From Bacillota bacterium (GTDB lineage Bacteria > Bacillota > Bacilli > Alicyclobacillales > Alicyclobacillaceae), in the NCBI GenBank assembly GCA_021816665.1, contig JAKAXI010000047.1, positions 1 through 10,138 on the forward strand: a DNA stretch of 10,138 nucleotides. The letters are read 5' to 3'. The stretch's first letter is position 1. Each line of letters opens with the position of its first letter. The notes below the pieces were generated by a model. The model did not search any database. It worked only from the letters and a program-made list of their open reading frames with translations, and was not told the DNA's origin. Positions 1-6,147 of the stretch are shown here, piece after piece. Position numbers and translations under genes: made by a program.

Positions 1-329
1 TTCGAGAAATGTCTGGTGAAATTGTCGACACTCTGTCACAGACGCGCAGAACTGCCCTGGAGTTTCTCGCATCTCAACAAGAACCGGCAGAGTTCATGCC
101 TGACAAAGAAATTCATACTTTCGTCTACCCTCGAGTCGATGCTGAAGTCGTCCTCAAATCGCTGTCTTTGGAAAAAGAGCCGGTGTTGGAAGGTTGTTTG
201 ATAGGGATTAAAGGCCAGTATCTACTGTTTCCTCACGGTGTGTTTAACGTCAAGAAGCACGCGGGACTGCACGTAGAGATAGTGACCGAGGAGAGCGGTA
301 CCGAGGAAGCATCAGCCACCCTGTCCTAA
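1..329 (+). CDS. DUF2797 family protein, C-terminal part (5' end outside window)
   Basis: The reading frame is open from base 3, so the gene begins upstream of the window. An ATG at 9 lies inside the frame but has no ribosome binding site in the few bases before it, so it is probably internal. The visible 106 residues carry the ending I associate with DUF2797 proteins: a segment with LKSLSLEKEP, then LEGCLIGIKGQYLLF, then GVFNVKKHAGLHVEI, followed by a short acidic tail. Family members are usually about 250-280 residues, with a cysteine-rich zinc-ribbon-like N-terminal half that would lie outside the window. Their biochemical role is not established. The stop codon overlaps the end of the convergent DUF1450 gene by 18 bp. 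The family call comes from memory of the conserved C-terminal motif and is fairly confident; the function is unknown. Confidence 0.75.
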   Translation, partial: REMSGEIVDTLSQTRRTALEFLASQQEPAEFMPDKEIHTFVYPRVDAEVVLKSLSLEKEPVLEGCLIGIKGQYLLFPHGVFNVKKHAGLHVEIVTEESGTEEASATLS

Positions 330-560
330 TTCTGAGGATAGCCGCTCTCGAACTACGTTCAGCAAATCAGTGAGGTGCGGTTCGGTGACGACCGCACCGT
401 CAAGCATGACGTAAGGCTGACGCACGCAGAGATCACACTCTGAAAGGCAACTGTTTTCCAGCACAGACAAACCAGGGATTTCCTCTTCCAAATTGAACAG
501 TTCTGTCGTACACGCTGCGTTCGCGTCACAAACTTCGATCAGTGCCCACCCGACATACAC
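312..560 (-). CDS. DUF1450 (YuzB-like) cysteine-motif protein
   Basis: This is a small 82-residue protein. It starts with GTG, preceded by GGGAGG and an 8-nt spacer, which supports this start. It resembles the DUF1450/YuzB family: a short beta strand ending in Cys11, a helix, then a C-x3-C-x2-C cluster (Cys38, Cys42, Cys45), a strand with a VMLDGAVV-like turn, and a C-terminal helix. The cysteine layout recalls thioredoxin-fold [2Fe-2S] ferredoxins, but metal binding is inference. An extra Cys17 is present. The second DUF1450 protein in this window (942-1247) has cysteines at nearly the same spacing. The gene is convergent with, and overlaps, the DUF2797 gene. It faces away from the small basic protein at 688, across a 127-bp gap. 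The function of this family is not established. Confidence 0.78.
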   Translation of the reverse strand: MYVGWALIEVCDANAACTTELFNLEEEIPGLSVLENSCLSECDLCVRQPYVMLDGAVVTEPHLTDLLNVVRERLSSELGQGG

Positions 561-664
561 ACTTTAGGCCTCCCGCGAAAATCACTCCTGACTAGTGTAG
601 CACCTGGCATTCCATCCGATCCAACCGGTGCAGCACATGTCATAAGCCCGATCCGGTTAGACTA

Positions 665-680
665 CCCCCTGAAAAGGGGG
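665..680 (+). promoter_or_regulatory. Hairpin with GAAA tetraloop over the ribosome binding site of the 688 gene
   Basis: CCCCCT at 665-670 pairs perfectly with AGGGGG at 675-680 around a GAAA loop, which is a GNRA-type tetraloop. The 3' arm is the purine-rich Shine-Dalgarno stretch of the gene starting at 688, six to seven bases before the ATG. The sequence shows the pairing directly. That it restrains translation is inference. Confidence 0.55.
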
Positions 681-687
681 GCGACCG

Positions 688-876
688 ATGTCTTGGGTGT
701 ACGAGGCGCAGTTGTACGACTCGAAATCAGTCGCTGCGTACGTGGCCATGTGCGTTCGAGATGACCGCCTCTTACGAGGTGATGGACCAGTTAAAGTGCA
801 GGTGTTTAGGACCAGACGAGGCAACTATGGTGTTCGGTACCGAGCCCAGGAACCGTTATCGCGAGAGGTGACCTGA
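688..876 (+). CDS. Small basic protein of unknown function
   Basis: This is a 62-residue ORF with an ATG start preceded by a run of six G at 676-681 with a 6-nt spacer. I do not recognise the family. The protein opens MSWVYEAQLYDSKSVAAYVA, looks alpha/beta, and turns arginine-rich in the second half (around VFRTRRGNYGVRYR). There is no membrane segment, signal peptide or cysteine pair. It lies between two DUF1450 genes and is on the same strand as the downstream one. The -35 element of that downstream gene's promoter covers this gene's stop codon, so the two may be transcribed separately. The ribosome binding site sits inside a perfect hairpin. The clear start signal and lack of a better frame make it likely to be a real gene; function cannot be assigned. 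Confidence 0.6.
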   Translation: MSWVYEAQLYDSKSVAAYVAMCVRDDRLLRGDGPVKVQVFRTRRGNYGVRYRAQEPLSREVT

Positions 877-901
877 CACCGCGTCTCAAGTGCGCTACAA
901 T
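873..901 (+). promoter_or_regulatory. SigA-type promoter for the second DUF1450 gene
   Basis: A -35 box CTGACA (873-878) and a -10 box TACAAT (896-901) are separated by exactly 17 bp. Each matches five of six consensus bases. Transcription would start near 908, giving a leader of about 34 nt before the ATG at 942. The -35 box overlaps the stop codon of the small gene upstream. Confidence 0.72.
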
Positions 902-941
902 AGCAAGCGAGGTTGTGTGTGCACGAAAGGGGCAGGTGGAG

Positions 942-1247
942 ATGGCATCATCGTCGATGAGCATCAAGTGGTGCAAGAAGAACCTCGAACACTATTCGCA
1001 AAGTGTGTACGACATGTTGCACGAGGAATTCCCGGACGTGGAAATGGAGATCGTTGACTGCGTTGATCACTGCGGCTTATGTACGGACGTCCCGTTTGCC
1101 ATGCGAAATAATGCAGTAGTGGGCGCGCGTGACCCGCGAGGATTGTACATGAAGTTGCGGCAAGGCATGGAATTTATGAACAAGACACCGCTCCCCGGTA
1201 CGTATGGGGCTGTTGTGACGGCAGGAGCGGACTCAGGAGACAAGTAA
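942..1247 (+). CDS. DUF1450 (YuzB-like) cysteine-motif protein, second copy
   Basis: This is a 101-residue protein. I chose the ATG at 942 because AAAGGGG lies 9 nt before it and because the promoter predicted at 873-901 would start transcription too close to the upstream GTG at 915 to leave it a ribosome binding site. The body matches DUF1450: IKWCKKNLEHYS near the N terminus, a helix, then a C-x3-C-x2-C cluster (Cys40, Cys44, Cys47), then PFAMRNNAVVGA, and a helix to about residue 80. Cys11 precedes the cluster as in the other copy. The last 20 or so residues (rich in P, G, T and A) look disordered and extend beyond the usual domain. A thioredoxin-like Fe-S or redox role is possible but not shown. 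A hairpin that may end the transcript follows at 1282-1325. Confidence 0.8.
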   Translation: MASSSMSIKWCKKNLEHYSQSVYDMLHEEFPDVEMEIVDCVDHCGLCTDVPFAMRNNAVVGARDPRGLYMKLRQGMEFMNKTPLPGTYGAVVTAGADSGDK

Positions 1248-1281
1248 ACCGCACCCGTCGGGCCTTCTCGCATATACAGTC

Positions 1282-1325
1282 TAAGGCTGTCTCAAGAGGC
1301 GTATAGAGTCTCCCGGACAGCCTTA
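1282..1325 (+). terminator. Putative terminator hairpin after the second DUF1450 gene
   Basis: TAAGGCTGTC (1282-1291) pairs perfectly over 10 bp with GACAGCCTTA (1316-1325), with a 24-nt loop. Only a short T-rich stretch (TTATTTG) follows, so it is not a textbook terminator. It lies 34 bp after the stop codon and about 146 bp before the protease gene. The rest of the 224-bp gap holds a possible -10 box (TATGAT, 1424-1429) with no good -35 partner. Confidence 0.5.
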
Positions 1326-1471
1326 TTTGCTGATCGCGCATTCGTTCAATTTTTCCAACAGCCGGAGTACTGGGCAAACGTGGATTGTGCTCAGGTCACC
1401 TCACTTTCGTCTAGTTTGACGAATATGATTAAGCACTTGAAAGGACCCAACAGTGGCGAGGTGAACCCGAC

Positions 1472-2191
1472 ATGGCACAACCTGCAAAGCGCGCGACTCC
1501 GGGCCAGCGCAACCGCAAGACGGGTCGCCTTGGTACGGTGCGTTTACCTGATTTTGCCGATCTCGTCGAACGATATAAGAAGGCGGTTGTCGGCATTGAA
1601 GTCGTCCAAGACCAAGCTGGCAGCCGCGTATTTTCATTTTCTATGCCCTGGGACCGCATGGGGAGTCCAGCGGCTCGCAGCGTAAACATCGGAACAGGTT
1701 TTATCTTTGACGACCGTGGTTACATCCTTACTAATGAGCACGTAGTTCACGGCGCTTCACAAGTCATGATGCGCATCTACGGCCGAAAACGTCCAGTCCA
1801 GGCCAGAATTGTCGGCACAGACTACGTGCATGACATTGCCGTCTTACGGGCTGAAGTTGCTGTACCTAAAGCAAAATTGGCGATTGCACGGGCAGACCGT
1901 GTGCGCGTGGGAGAATGGGTCGTTGCTATTGGCTCGCCGCTAGGCCTTGACCACACGGTGACAGTCGGGATCATCAGCAGCAAAGATCGGCCGATGCAGA
2001 TCGGTGACCGCGAGTACCCAAACCTGCTGCAGACGGACGCAGCGATCAACCGCGGAAACAGCGGCGGACCGCTCATCAACCTGCGCGGCGAAGTCGTAGG
2101 GATGAACACGGCTGTCAGTCAAAGTTCCCAAGGCATCGGCTTCGCGATCGCGGCAAATGTGCTTCGGGACGCTGTCACCCGCATCCTCTGA
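1472..2191 (+). CDS. Trypsin-like serine protease, HtrA/DegP type without PDZ domain
   Basis: This 239-residue protein is an S1C-type trypsin fold. The catalytic triad is readable: His90 in TNEHVV, Asp121 in YVHDIAVL, and Ser197 in RGNSGGPL. The oxyanion-side loop VVAIGSPLGLDHTVTVG (150-166) and the closing GIGFAIAANV (221-230) are also typical of HtrA. The start is supported by GAGGTG 8 nt upstream. Bacillus HtrA-type proteases normally have an N-terminal membrane anchor and a C-terminal PDZ domain. This protein has neither: the N terminus is short, basic and hydrophilic, and the chain ends just after the protease domain. It is therefore predicted to be cytoplasmic, or exported by an unseen route. 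Related PDZ-less trypsin-like proteases exist in Firmicutes. The substrate is unknown. It converges with the unknown gene at 2215-2559. Confidence 0.88.
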   Translation: MAQPAKRATPGQRNRKTGRLGTVRLPDFADLVERYKKAVVGIEVVQDQAGSRVFSFSMPWDRMGSPAARSVNIGTGFIFDDRGYILTNEHVVHGASQVMMRIYGRKRPVQARIVGTDYVHDIAVLRAEVAVPKAKLAIARADRVRVGEWVVAIGSPLGLDHTVTVGIISSKDRPMQIGDREYPNLLQTDAAINRGNSGGPLINLRGEVVGMNTAVSQSSQGIGFAIAANVLRDAVTRIL

Positions 2192-2192
2192 C

Positions 2193-2236
2193 GAAACGTC
2201 TCGTGTTCAGTGGGTTACGGTTGTAACACGGGTTTC
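2193..2236. terminator. Imperfect hairpin between convergent genes
   Basis: GAAAC (2193-2197) and CGTGTT (2202-2207) pair with AACACG (2225-2230) and GTTTC (2232-2236), with an internal loop between the two stems. An alternative inner stem GTTAC/GTAAC lies at 2214-2227. The structure spans the gap between the protease stop and the stop of the minus-strand gene, so it could end transcription from both sides. There is no strong T run. Confidence 0.4.
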
Positions 2237-2559
2237 AAAAAGAACAAGTGCCGGGGATTCTGATCATACAATGCGCGAAGAATATCTGGGATGGAGGAAG
2301 ACTCTGTCCACCCCTGCCGAGTCATATCCCCGGTCACATCTTCTAATCGAAAACCGTGATCTCTGTAGCGCACACCTTTTAGTAGTTCCGCGATCGGAAA
2401 CTTGTGAATCGCTTGGCGGAACAGATTGTGACTCGACTTCGCACAGTGTACGACAAATTGTTCACGTTCCATGATGACAACAACCCCTGCAGGAACAAAC
2501 AAATAGTCCCCTGGCTCTTCCACAGAAAGCACGTACACACCCCGCAGTTGAAGTTCCAC
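2215..2559 (-). CDS. Conserved-looking hypothetical protein
   Basis: This frame encodes 114 residues from a GTG start, preceded by AAAGGA with a 9-nt spacer. A GTG six codons further upstream, at 2577, has no ribosome binding site, so I prefer 2559. The N-terminal 30 residues look like a beta-rich module (VELQLRGVYVLSVEEPGDYL, then a hydrophobic FVPAGVVVIM strand). The remainder mixes helix and polar turns, with a single cysteine. There is no signal peptide, no clear membrane helix and no motif that I recognise. Two plus-strand frames overlap it (2157-2474 and 2404-2586) but lack good ribosome binding sites and have shadow-like composition. The gene is divergent from the methyltransferase gene, with which it shares a 141-bp control region. 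Its function is unknown. Confidence 0.6.
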   Translation of the reverse strand: MELQLRGVYVLSVEEPGDYLFVPAGVVVIMEREQFVVHCAKSSHNLFRQAIHKFPIAELLKGVRYRDHGFRLEDVTGDMTRQGWTESSSIPDILRALYDQNPRHLFFLKPVLQP

Positions 2560-2616
2560 GCGACGACATCCTTTCACGAGTCATGAGGTCAGTGTAGGAC
2601 ATGAACGGCAGGTTTG

Positions 2617-2646
2617 ATTCTACCGCACACATTCCCGCTTGGTCGA
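2617..2646 (-). promoter_or_regulatory. Possible promoter for the 2215-2559 gene
   Basis: On the minus strand, TAGAAT (-10, plus coordinates 2617-2622) follows TCGACC (-35, 2641-2646) after 18 bp. They match five and four of six consensus bases. The position is about 57 bp before the GTG start. It is a weak match. Confidence 0.3.
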
Positions 2647-2700
2647 GCGCCACGTCAGGGCAACTGGCATACCATGACGAAAGAAAAGGGAGGTGCGCGG

Positions 2701-3429
2701 ATGGATTATCAGGATGTTCTGGCGGAAGTCGGCGCGGGCAGCGCACATCCAGGTGGCATGCAAAGTACGCGCATCTGGATGAAGTCGCTAAACATTGGAC
2801 CGATGAGCCGTGTACTCGAGGTAGGCTGCGGAACCGGCAGAACGTTGCTTGAACTTGAACGGAAATTTGGGTGTAGCGTAACCGGTGTAGACATTCGCAG
2901 CGTCATGGTTGAAAAGGCTCGTCGCCGAGCAAAAGAGATGGGGCAAACCGCTCGATTTATCAAGGCAAATGTCGAAGCTCTGCCATTTCCCGACGGCGAA
3001 TTTGATTTGATCGTTTCGGAATCGGTCCATGTCTTTTGTGATCCCGATGTTTCGCTCTCGGAGTGCCGCAGGGTACTGTGCGCGGGTGGCCAGATGGTCG
3101 ACGTGGAAATGGTCGTACTCGAACCTGTCACGGAAGCGTGGCGGCGAGACGTGCAGAACACCTATGGAGTGAGACAGGTTCCTGATCTCGCAGGATGGAA
3201 ACAACTGTACAGTGGAGCGGGTTTTCACAACGTACAGACTCTCACCATGCGTCGAGTTGTCCCTGATCAAGCGATGGTTGCAGAACAACAAGACCCTGAC
3301 CCGATCGATTTGTCGTCCAAGGGCGCGTACCAAAAAACCCAAGTACTGTCGACACTTGAGGCAAACGCAAAATGGCTGGAGCGCAACCATCACTCAATGG
3401 GGTATGCAATCTTTCTGCTTGAGGCATAG
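2701..3429 (+). CDS. Class I SAM-dependent methyltransferase
   Basis: This 242-residue protein has a Rossmann-type methyltransferase domain. Motif I is VLEVGCGTGRTLLELE (38-53). The acidic residue expected to hold the SAM ribose is Asp64, in VTGVDI. KANVEALPFPDGEFDLIVSE (88-107) gives the adenine-side region and motif II. ECRRVLCAGGQMVDVEM follows, as in Methyltransf_11 proteins. I chose the ATG at 2701 because GGGAGGTG lies 5 nt upstream; the frame extends back to 2614 without a comparable site. The C-terminal third (from about 150) probably forms a substrate-binding lid and gives no clue to the substrate, which could be a small molecule, quinone-like compound or macromolecule. The gene is followed on the same strand by a small helical protein and is divergent from the unknown gene at 2215-2559. 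Confidence 0.88.
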   Translation: MDYQDVLAEVGAGSAHPGGMQSTRIWMKSLNIGPMSRVLEVGCGTGRTLLELERKFGCSVTGVDIRSVMVEKARRRAKEMGQTARFIKANVEALPFPDGEFDLIVSESVHVFCDPDVSLSECRRVLCAGGQMVDVEMVVLEPVTEAWRRDVQNTYGVRQVPDLAGWKQLYSGAGFHNVQTLTMRRVVPDQAMVAEQQDPDPIDLSSKGAYQKTQVLSTLEANAKWLERNHHSMGYAIFLLEA

Positions 3430-3493
3430 AAGGCGTGAGCACGGGTACCGTAACTAGGCACGTGAATTTCACAATCAAGGAGGCGCAACCGAG

Positions 3494-3763
3494 GTGCCAC
3501 AGGAGCAGGAACGTCGGTTTGAGTCGATGAGAACACTTGCTGAAGAAGCCGAGGCTGCCATCTCTGCTATTCAAGATACCGCACAGACGCACCTCCAAGA
3601 GGTCGACAATGACTCTTCCGCACAAGCAGAGTCACTGCAGCGGATCTCCCAGTCTGCGGGAACGGCGGTTGAAGCACTCCGTGAAATCGCGGAACTCGCC
3701 CGTCGATCACGGTCTTATCAAGCTCAGGTCCATCAAGAGCACAGCTCAGACCGCCCGCAGTAG
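3494..3763 (+). CDS. Small helical, possibly coiled-coil protein
   Basis: This is an 89-residue protein from a GTG start with AAGGAGG 10 nt upstream (3477-3483). It is rich in Ala, Glu, Gln, Ser and Arg and almost free of glycine and aromatic residues. Residues 5-75 should form long amphipathic helices, with alanine and leucine recurring in heptad-like spacing (LAEEAEAAISAIQD, then SAGTAVEALREIAELA). The pattern resembles the signalling helices of chemotaxis-receptor-like proteins, or small structural proteins, but I recognise no family. There is no membrane segment or signal peptide. It lies 64 bp after the methyltransferase gene and may be in the same transcript. A strong hairpin follows it. 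The ribosome binding site supports a real gene; function is unknown. Confidence 0.6.
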   Translation: MPQEQERRFESMRTLAEEAEAAISAIQDTAQTHLQEVDNDSSAQAESLQRISQSAGTAVEALREIAELARRSRSYQAQVHQEHSSDRPQ

Positions 3764-3793
3764 AACGAAAGTCGCAGTGACGACAGCGGTTCA

Positions 3794-3825
3794 CCCGAGG
3801 GTGCACTGATAGACACACCCTCGGG
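3794..3825. terminator. Strong convergent (bidirectional) hairpin
   Basis: CCCGAGGGTG (3794-3803) pairs perfectly with CACCCTCGGG (3816-3825) around a 12-nt loop. It sits in the 63-bp gap between two convergent genes, where a shared terminator is expected. Neither strand has a long T run after the stem, so efficiency is uncertain. Confidence 0.6.
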
Positions 3826-3826
3826 T

Positions 3827-4513
3827 TCACCCCAGCATCAGGGGTTCAAAACCGAGGTAGTCTGCACTGACGAGTCGATACTCTACGCCGTTTTTCAGAC
3901 CCTCAAAGGCGAAACGCTGTGCGGGGCCATGTAGATGACCGTATACGCATGTGACGGCGCCAAACTCCTCCAGTAACTCCGTAAAGCCCGTATCGCCGGC
4001 TGAGACATCCGTAGGTGGGTAGTGCATCATCACCAGTTTGGGCAGACCAATGCGGTCTGCCGCTTCAAGCGACAGACGCAGGCGTTGAATTTCCCGGTGG
4101 TATACCACCTCGTCTTCTGCACTGAAGCGCGGGTGGCTCGGCAGTAACCAGCCACGGCTCCCACACACAGCCCATTCCTCTACGGCGAATGCGTCGTTCT
4201 GAAGCGCCGACATCCCGTCAACCAGCGCACTGCGCACTCGTCCGATACTCGCCCACCAGTAGTCATGATTGCCCCGCAACAGCACTTTGCGACCTGGGAG
4301 CGCGGCAATCCAAGCCAGGTCAGGCAGAGCTTCTTGAAGTGACATCGCCCATGAGATATCGCCAGGAATCAGCACCGTGTCCTGCGCTCTTACCCGTTCT
4401 GTCCACAACGCGCGAATCCGATCTGCGTGATGATTCCAAATCGAACCGAAGATATCCATCGGCTTGTCCACCGCGTGCCCTAAATGAAGGTCAGCGAGTG
4501 CAAATAGAGCCAT
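3827..4513 (-). CDS. Calcineurin-like metallophosphoesterase
   Basis: This 228-residue protein has the metal-ligand motifs of the calcineurin-like phosphoesterase fold in order: DLH (Asp8, His10), GDISW (Asp52), GNHDYWW (Asn82, His83), MHYPP (His164) and YGHLHG (His193, His195). The set predicts a dinuclear metal centre that hydrolyses phosphomonoesters or phosphodiesters. The GDISWAM and GNHDYWW variants fit the Firmicute group annotated as predicted phosphohydrolase (COG1768-like). The physiological substrate is not known. There is no signal peptide, so it should be cytoplasmic. The ATG is preceded by AAAGGGG with a 7-nt spacer and by an extended -10 promoter. It is transcribed divergently from the helicase gene, and its stop is next to the shared hairpin. 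Confidence 0.88.
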   Translation of the reverse strand: MALFALADLHLGHAVDKPMDIFGSIWNHHADRIRALWTERVRAQDTVLIPGDISWAMSLQEALPDLAWIAALPGRKVLLRGNHDYWWASIGRVRSALVDGMSALQNDAFAVEEWAVCGSRGWLLPSHPRFSAEDEVVYHREIQRLRLSLEAADRIGLPKLVMMHYPPTDVSAGDTGFTELLEEFGAVTCVYGHLHGPAQRFAFEGLKNGVEYRLVSADYLGFEPLMLG

Positions 4514-4536
4514 ATCGGTACCCCTTTCCGAAAGCC

Positions 4537-4565
4537 ATCATAGCACGCTGGCGCACCGCGGAAAA
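4537..4565 (-). promoter_or_regulatory. Extended -10 promoter for the phosphoesterase gene
   Basis: On the minus strand a TGC-TATGAT extended -10 box (TATGAT at plus 4537-4542) lies 23 bp before the ATG. The -35 position, 17 bp further upstream (4560-4565), reads TTTTCC, a weak match that an extended -10 could compensate for. Confidence 0.45.
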
Positions 4566-4651
4566 ACCAGCCGATAGTGATAACCCTTCACCTGTACGTC
4601 ATGGCCTGCTGCGCCTCCAAAGTGCACACTGACATGGGAGGGTAAACGTCC

Positions 4652-6016
4652 ATGCTCACTAACGAACAGAACGCAGTCGTATATCAGCCCCCACAAAACA
4701 CGGTTGTCTTCGCTGCACCCGGGAGTGGAAAGACGACAGTTTTGACGGAGCACATCGCCCATCAGGTTCGCTCTGGCCGCATCGCTGCTAGACACGTGCT
4801 AGCGCTAACTTTTACCCATCAGTCCGCAAAGGACATGCAGTCAAGAATGGGGACAAAGCAGTTACTTGGCGCGGAACACCTGCAGGCGCTTCGCCTAGGC
4901 ACGTTCCATGCACAAGCGTTTCGCATGTTGCTCAAAAAACGTCCGAATATCCCGGTACTGCTCAGTCCAGTGGAGCAATTTCAGCTTATGCAAAGGGCGG
5001 GTCGATCGGTCGGAAAAGGGGACACAGCGAGCACTCGTCGATTTTTGCTCGCCCATAGTCGTGCTCAGTCTGTATGGCCGCTGCAACTTCCGGAGAAGGA
5101 ACCGCTGCGACGTGTTCTCTCTCGCTACCAGCAACTGAAGGTGCGTCACCACCGCTGGGACTTTGACGACATTCTGCACGAGTTCCTGCTCGAACTTGAG
5201 ACAAACAGAACTCTGGTGGATTGGGTAGACTACTTGCTGATTGACGAATACCAGGACACAAACCCGTTGCAGTGGGTTGTTGTTCACGCCATTGCACATG
5301 CCGCCCATTGTCCAGTGTTCGTTGTGGGCGATGACGATCAGTCCATTTATGGATTCCGAGGGGCGTCACCTAAAGGGCTGCTGACGTTCGCGACTGACTA
5401 TCCGGAAGTATCGACGCGTGTCCTCAGCACCAACTTCCGCTCCACAACTCGAATCGTCACGTCCGCTGTGACGCTGATCGAGCACAACAAGGAACGTCAT
5501 TCCAAGGTGATCAAAATCAACGACGAGCGGCCGGGCGTGTGCCGTGCGTACATGTGGACAAGCGAAGAAGAAGAAGCTGTGGCAGTGCACCAATTTATCC
5601 AAGCGACCTGGACAGAAGACCCGAAATTGAAGGTAGCAGTTCTCAGCCGTACCAGACGTCAACTGGCCTACTGTTGGACATTGTTTTCGAACGACTCACA
5701 ACGTCCGCAATTTCGCACATTTCACGACGCAAAGGGGAAGGAGTGGGATGTTGTTCACATCATCGGAGCAGTCCTAGACAATCCCTACTTAGCAGCCGAG
5801 AACGGGACCGACACGGTTCCTGCAAGTGAGGAGGAGCGCCGACTGTTTTACGTAGCGATGACACGGGCGAAATCAGAGTTGATGATTCACGTTCCGGCAA
5901 AAATGAACCACAGTCAGCAAAAGCCCACTCCATACTTGCACGAGGCTGGGATTGCTCTCACGCACTCTGTCATGAAGCATCGACGGTTGCGCAAAAGGAA
6001 TTCTAATCGGACGTAG
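4652..6016 (+). CDS. Compact UvrD/Rep-type superfamily 1A DNA helicase
   Basis: This 454-residue protein carries the SF1A motifs in order: Walker A APGSGKTT (22-29), Ia ALTFTHQSAKDM (51-62), GTFHAQAFRMLL (83-94), Walker B LLIDEYQDTNP (195-205), III VGDDDQSIYGFRG (225-237), IV LSTNFRST (258-265), V FHDAKGKEWDVVHI (357-370) and VI EEERRLFYVAMTRAK (393-407). The start is supported by GGGAGGG 9 nt upstream. PcrA/UvrD/Rep helicases are about 650-720 residues. Here the interval between motifs IV and V is only about 90 residues, so most of domain 2B is missing, and the tail after motif VI is short and basic with no UvrD-type C-terminal region. All ATP-binding and hydrolysis motifs are intact, so it should be an active 3'-5' translocase with altered unwinding or partner control. 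It is a stand-alone gene between a divergent phosphoesterase and tRNA-Leu. Confidence 0.9.
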   Translation: MLTNEQNAVVYQPPQNTVVFAAPGSGKTTVLTEHIAHQVRSGRIAARHVLALTFTHQSAKDMQSRMGTKQLLGAEHLQALRLGTFHAQAFRMLLKKRPNIPVLLSPVEQFQLMQRAGRSVGKGDTASTRRFLLAHSRAQSVWPLQLPEKEPLRRVLSRYQQLKVRHHRWDFDDILHEFLLELETNRTLVDWVDYLLIDEYQDTNPLQWVVVHAIAHAAHCPVFVVGDDDQSIYGFRGASPKGLLTFATDYPEVSTRVLSTNFRSTTRIVTSAVTLIEHNKERHSKVIKINDERPGVCRAYMWTSEEEEAVAVHQFIQATWTEDPKLKVAVLSRTRRQLAYCWTLFSNDSQRPQFRTFHDAKGKEWDVVHIIGAVLDNPYLAAENGTDTVPASEEERRLFYVAMTRAKSELMIHVPAKMNHSQQKPTPYLHEAGIALTHSVMKHRRLRKRNSNRT

Positions 6017-6037
6017 AGCAATCCGCTGAACTTATGA

Positions 6038-6043
6038 TATACT
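6038..6043 (+). promoter_or_regulatory. Probable -10 box of the tRNA-Leu promoter
   Basis: TATACT lies 15 bp upstream of the mature tRNA, within an AT-rich patch (TATGATATACT, 6033-6043) that also holds TATGAT. Transcription would start near 6050. The -35 region at 6015-6020 reads AGAGCA, a poor match, so only the -10 part is supported. Confidence 0.4.
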
Positions 6044-6058
6044 CATCGATAATGCTAT

Positions 6059-6141
6059 GCGGGTGTGGCGGAATTGGCAGACGCACCAGATTTAGGTTCT
6101 GGCGGGCAACCGTGGGGGTTCGAGTCCCTTCACCCGCACCA
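6059..6141 (+). tRNA. tRNA-Leu (anticodon UAG), with encoded CCA
   Basis: The acceptor arm GCGGGTG (6059-6065) pairs with CACCCGC (6131-6137), followed by discriminator A and an encoded CCA. The D-arm region has the leucine-type sequence GGCGGAATTGGCAGACGC. The anticodon stem CCAGA/TCTGG encloses the loop TTTAGGT, giving anticodon UAG for CUN (mainly CUA) codons. A long variable arm follows (CGGGCAACCG region), as expected for a class II tRNA. The T loop TTCGAGT is closed by a stem with two G-U pairs. It is a single tRNA gene rather than part of a cluster, with its own terminator downstream. Confidence 0.97.
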
Positions 6142-6147
6142 TCATCG

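Noticed and set aside
623..658. AACCGG ... CCGGTT inverted repeat and repeated CCGATCC in the divergent gap at 561-687
   Set aside because: The arms are only 6 bp with a 24-bp spacer, and I could place no promoter around them, so it is not distinguishable from chance.
1380..1689. Open frames on both strands overlapping the start of the protease gene (1380-1685 plus, 1401-1637 and 1429-1689 minus)
   Set aside because: They are shadow frames with no ribosome binding site and low-complexity, Arg/Ser-rich composition. The protease frame has a full catalytic domain.
2157..2586. Two plus-strand open frames (2157-2474 and 2404-2586) opposite the unknown minus-strand gene
   Set aside because: They lack ribosome binding sites, the first starts inside the protease gene, and their composition looks like an antisense shadow. 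The minus-strand frame has a good start signal.
6059..6141. The tRNA-Leu as an attachment site for an integrated element
   Set aside because: No integrase gene and no direct repeat of the tRNA 3' end were seen in the window, and the flanking genes are housekeeping genes.
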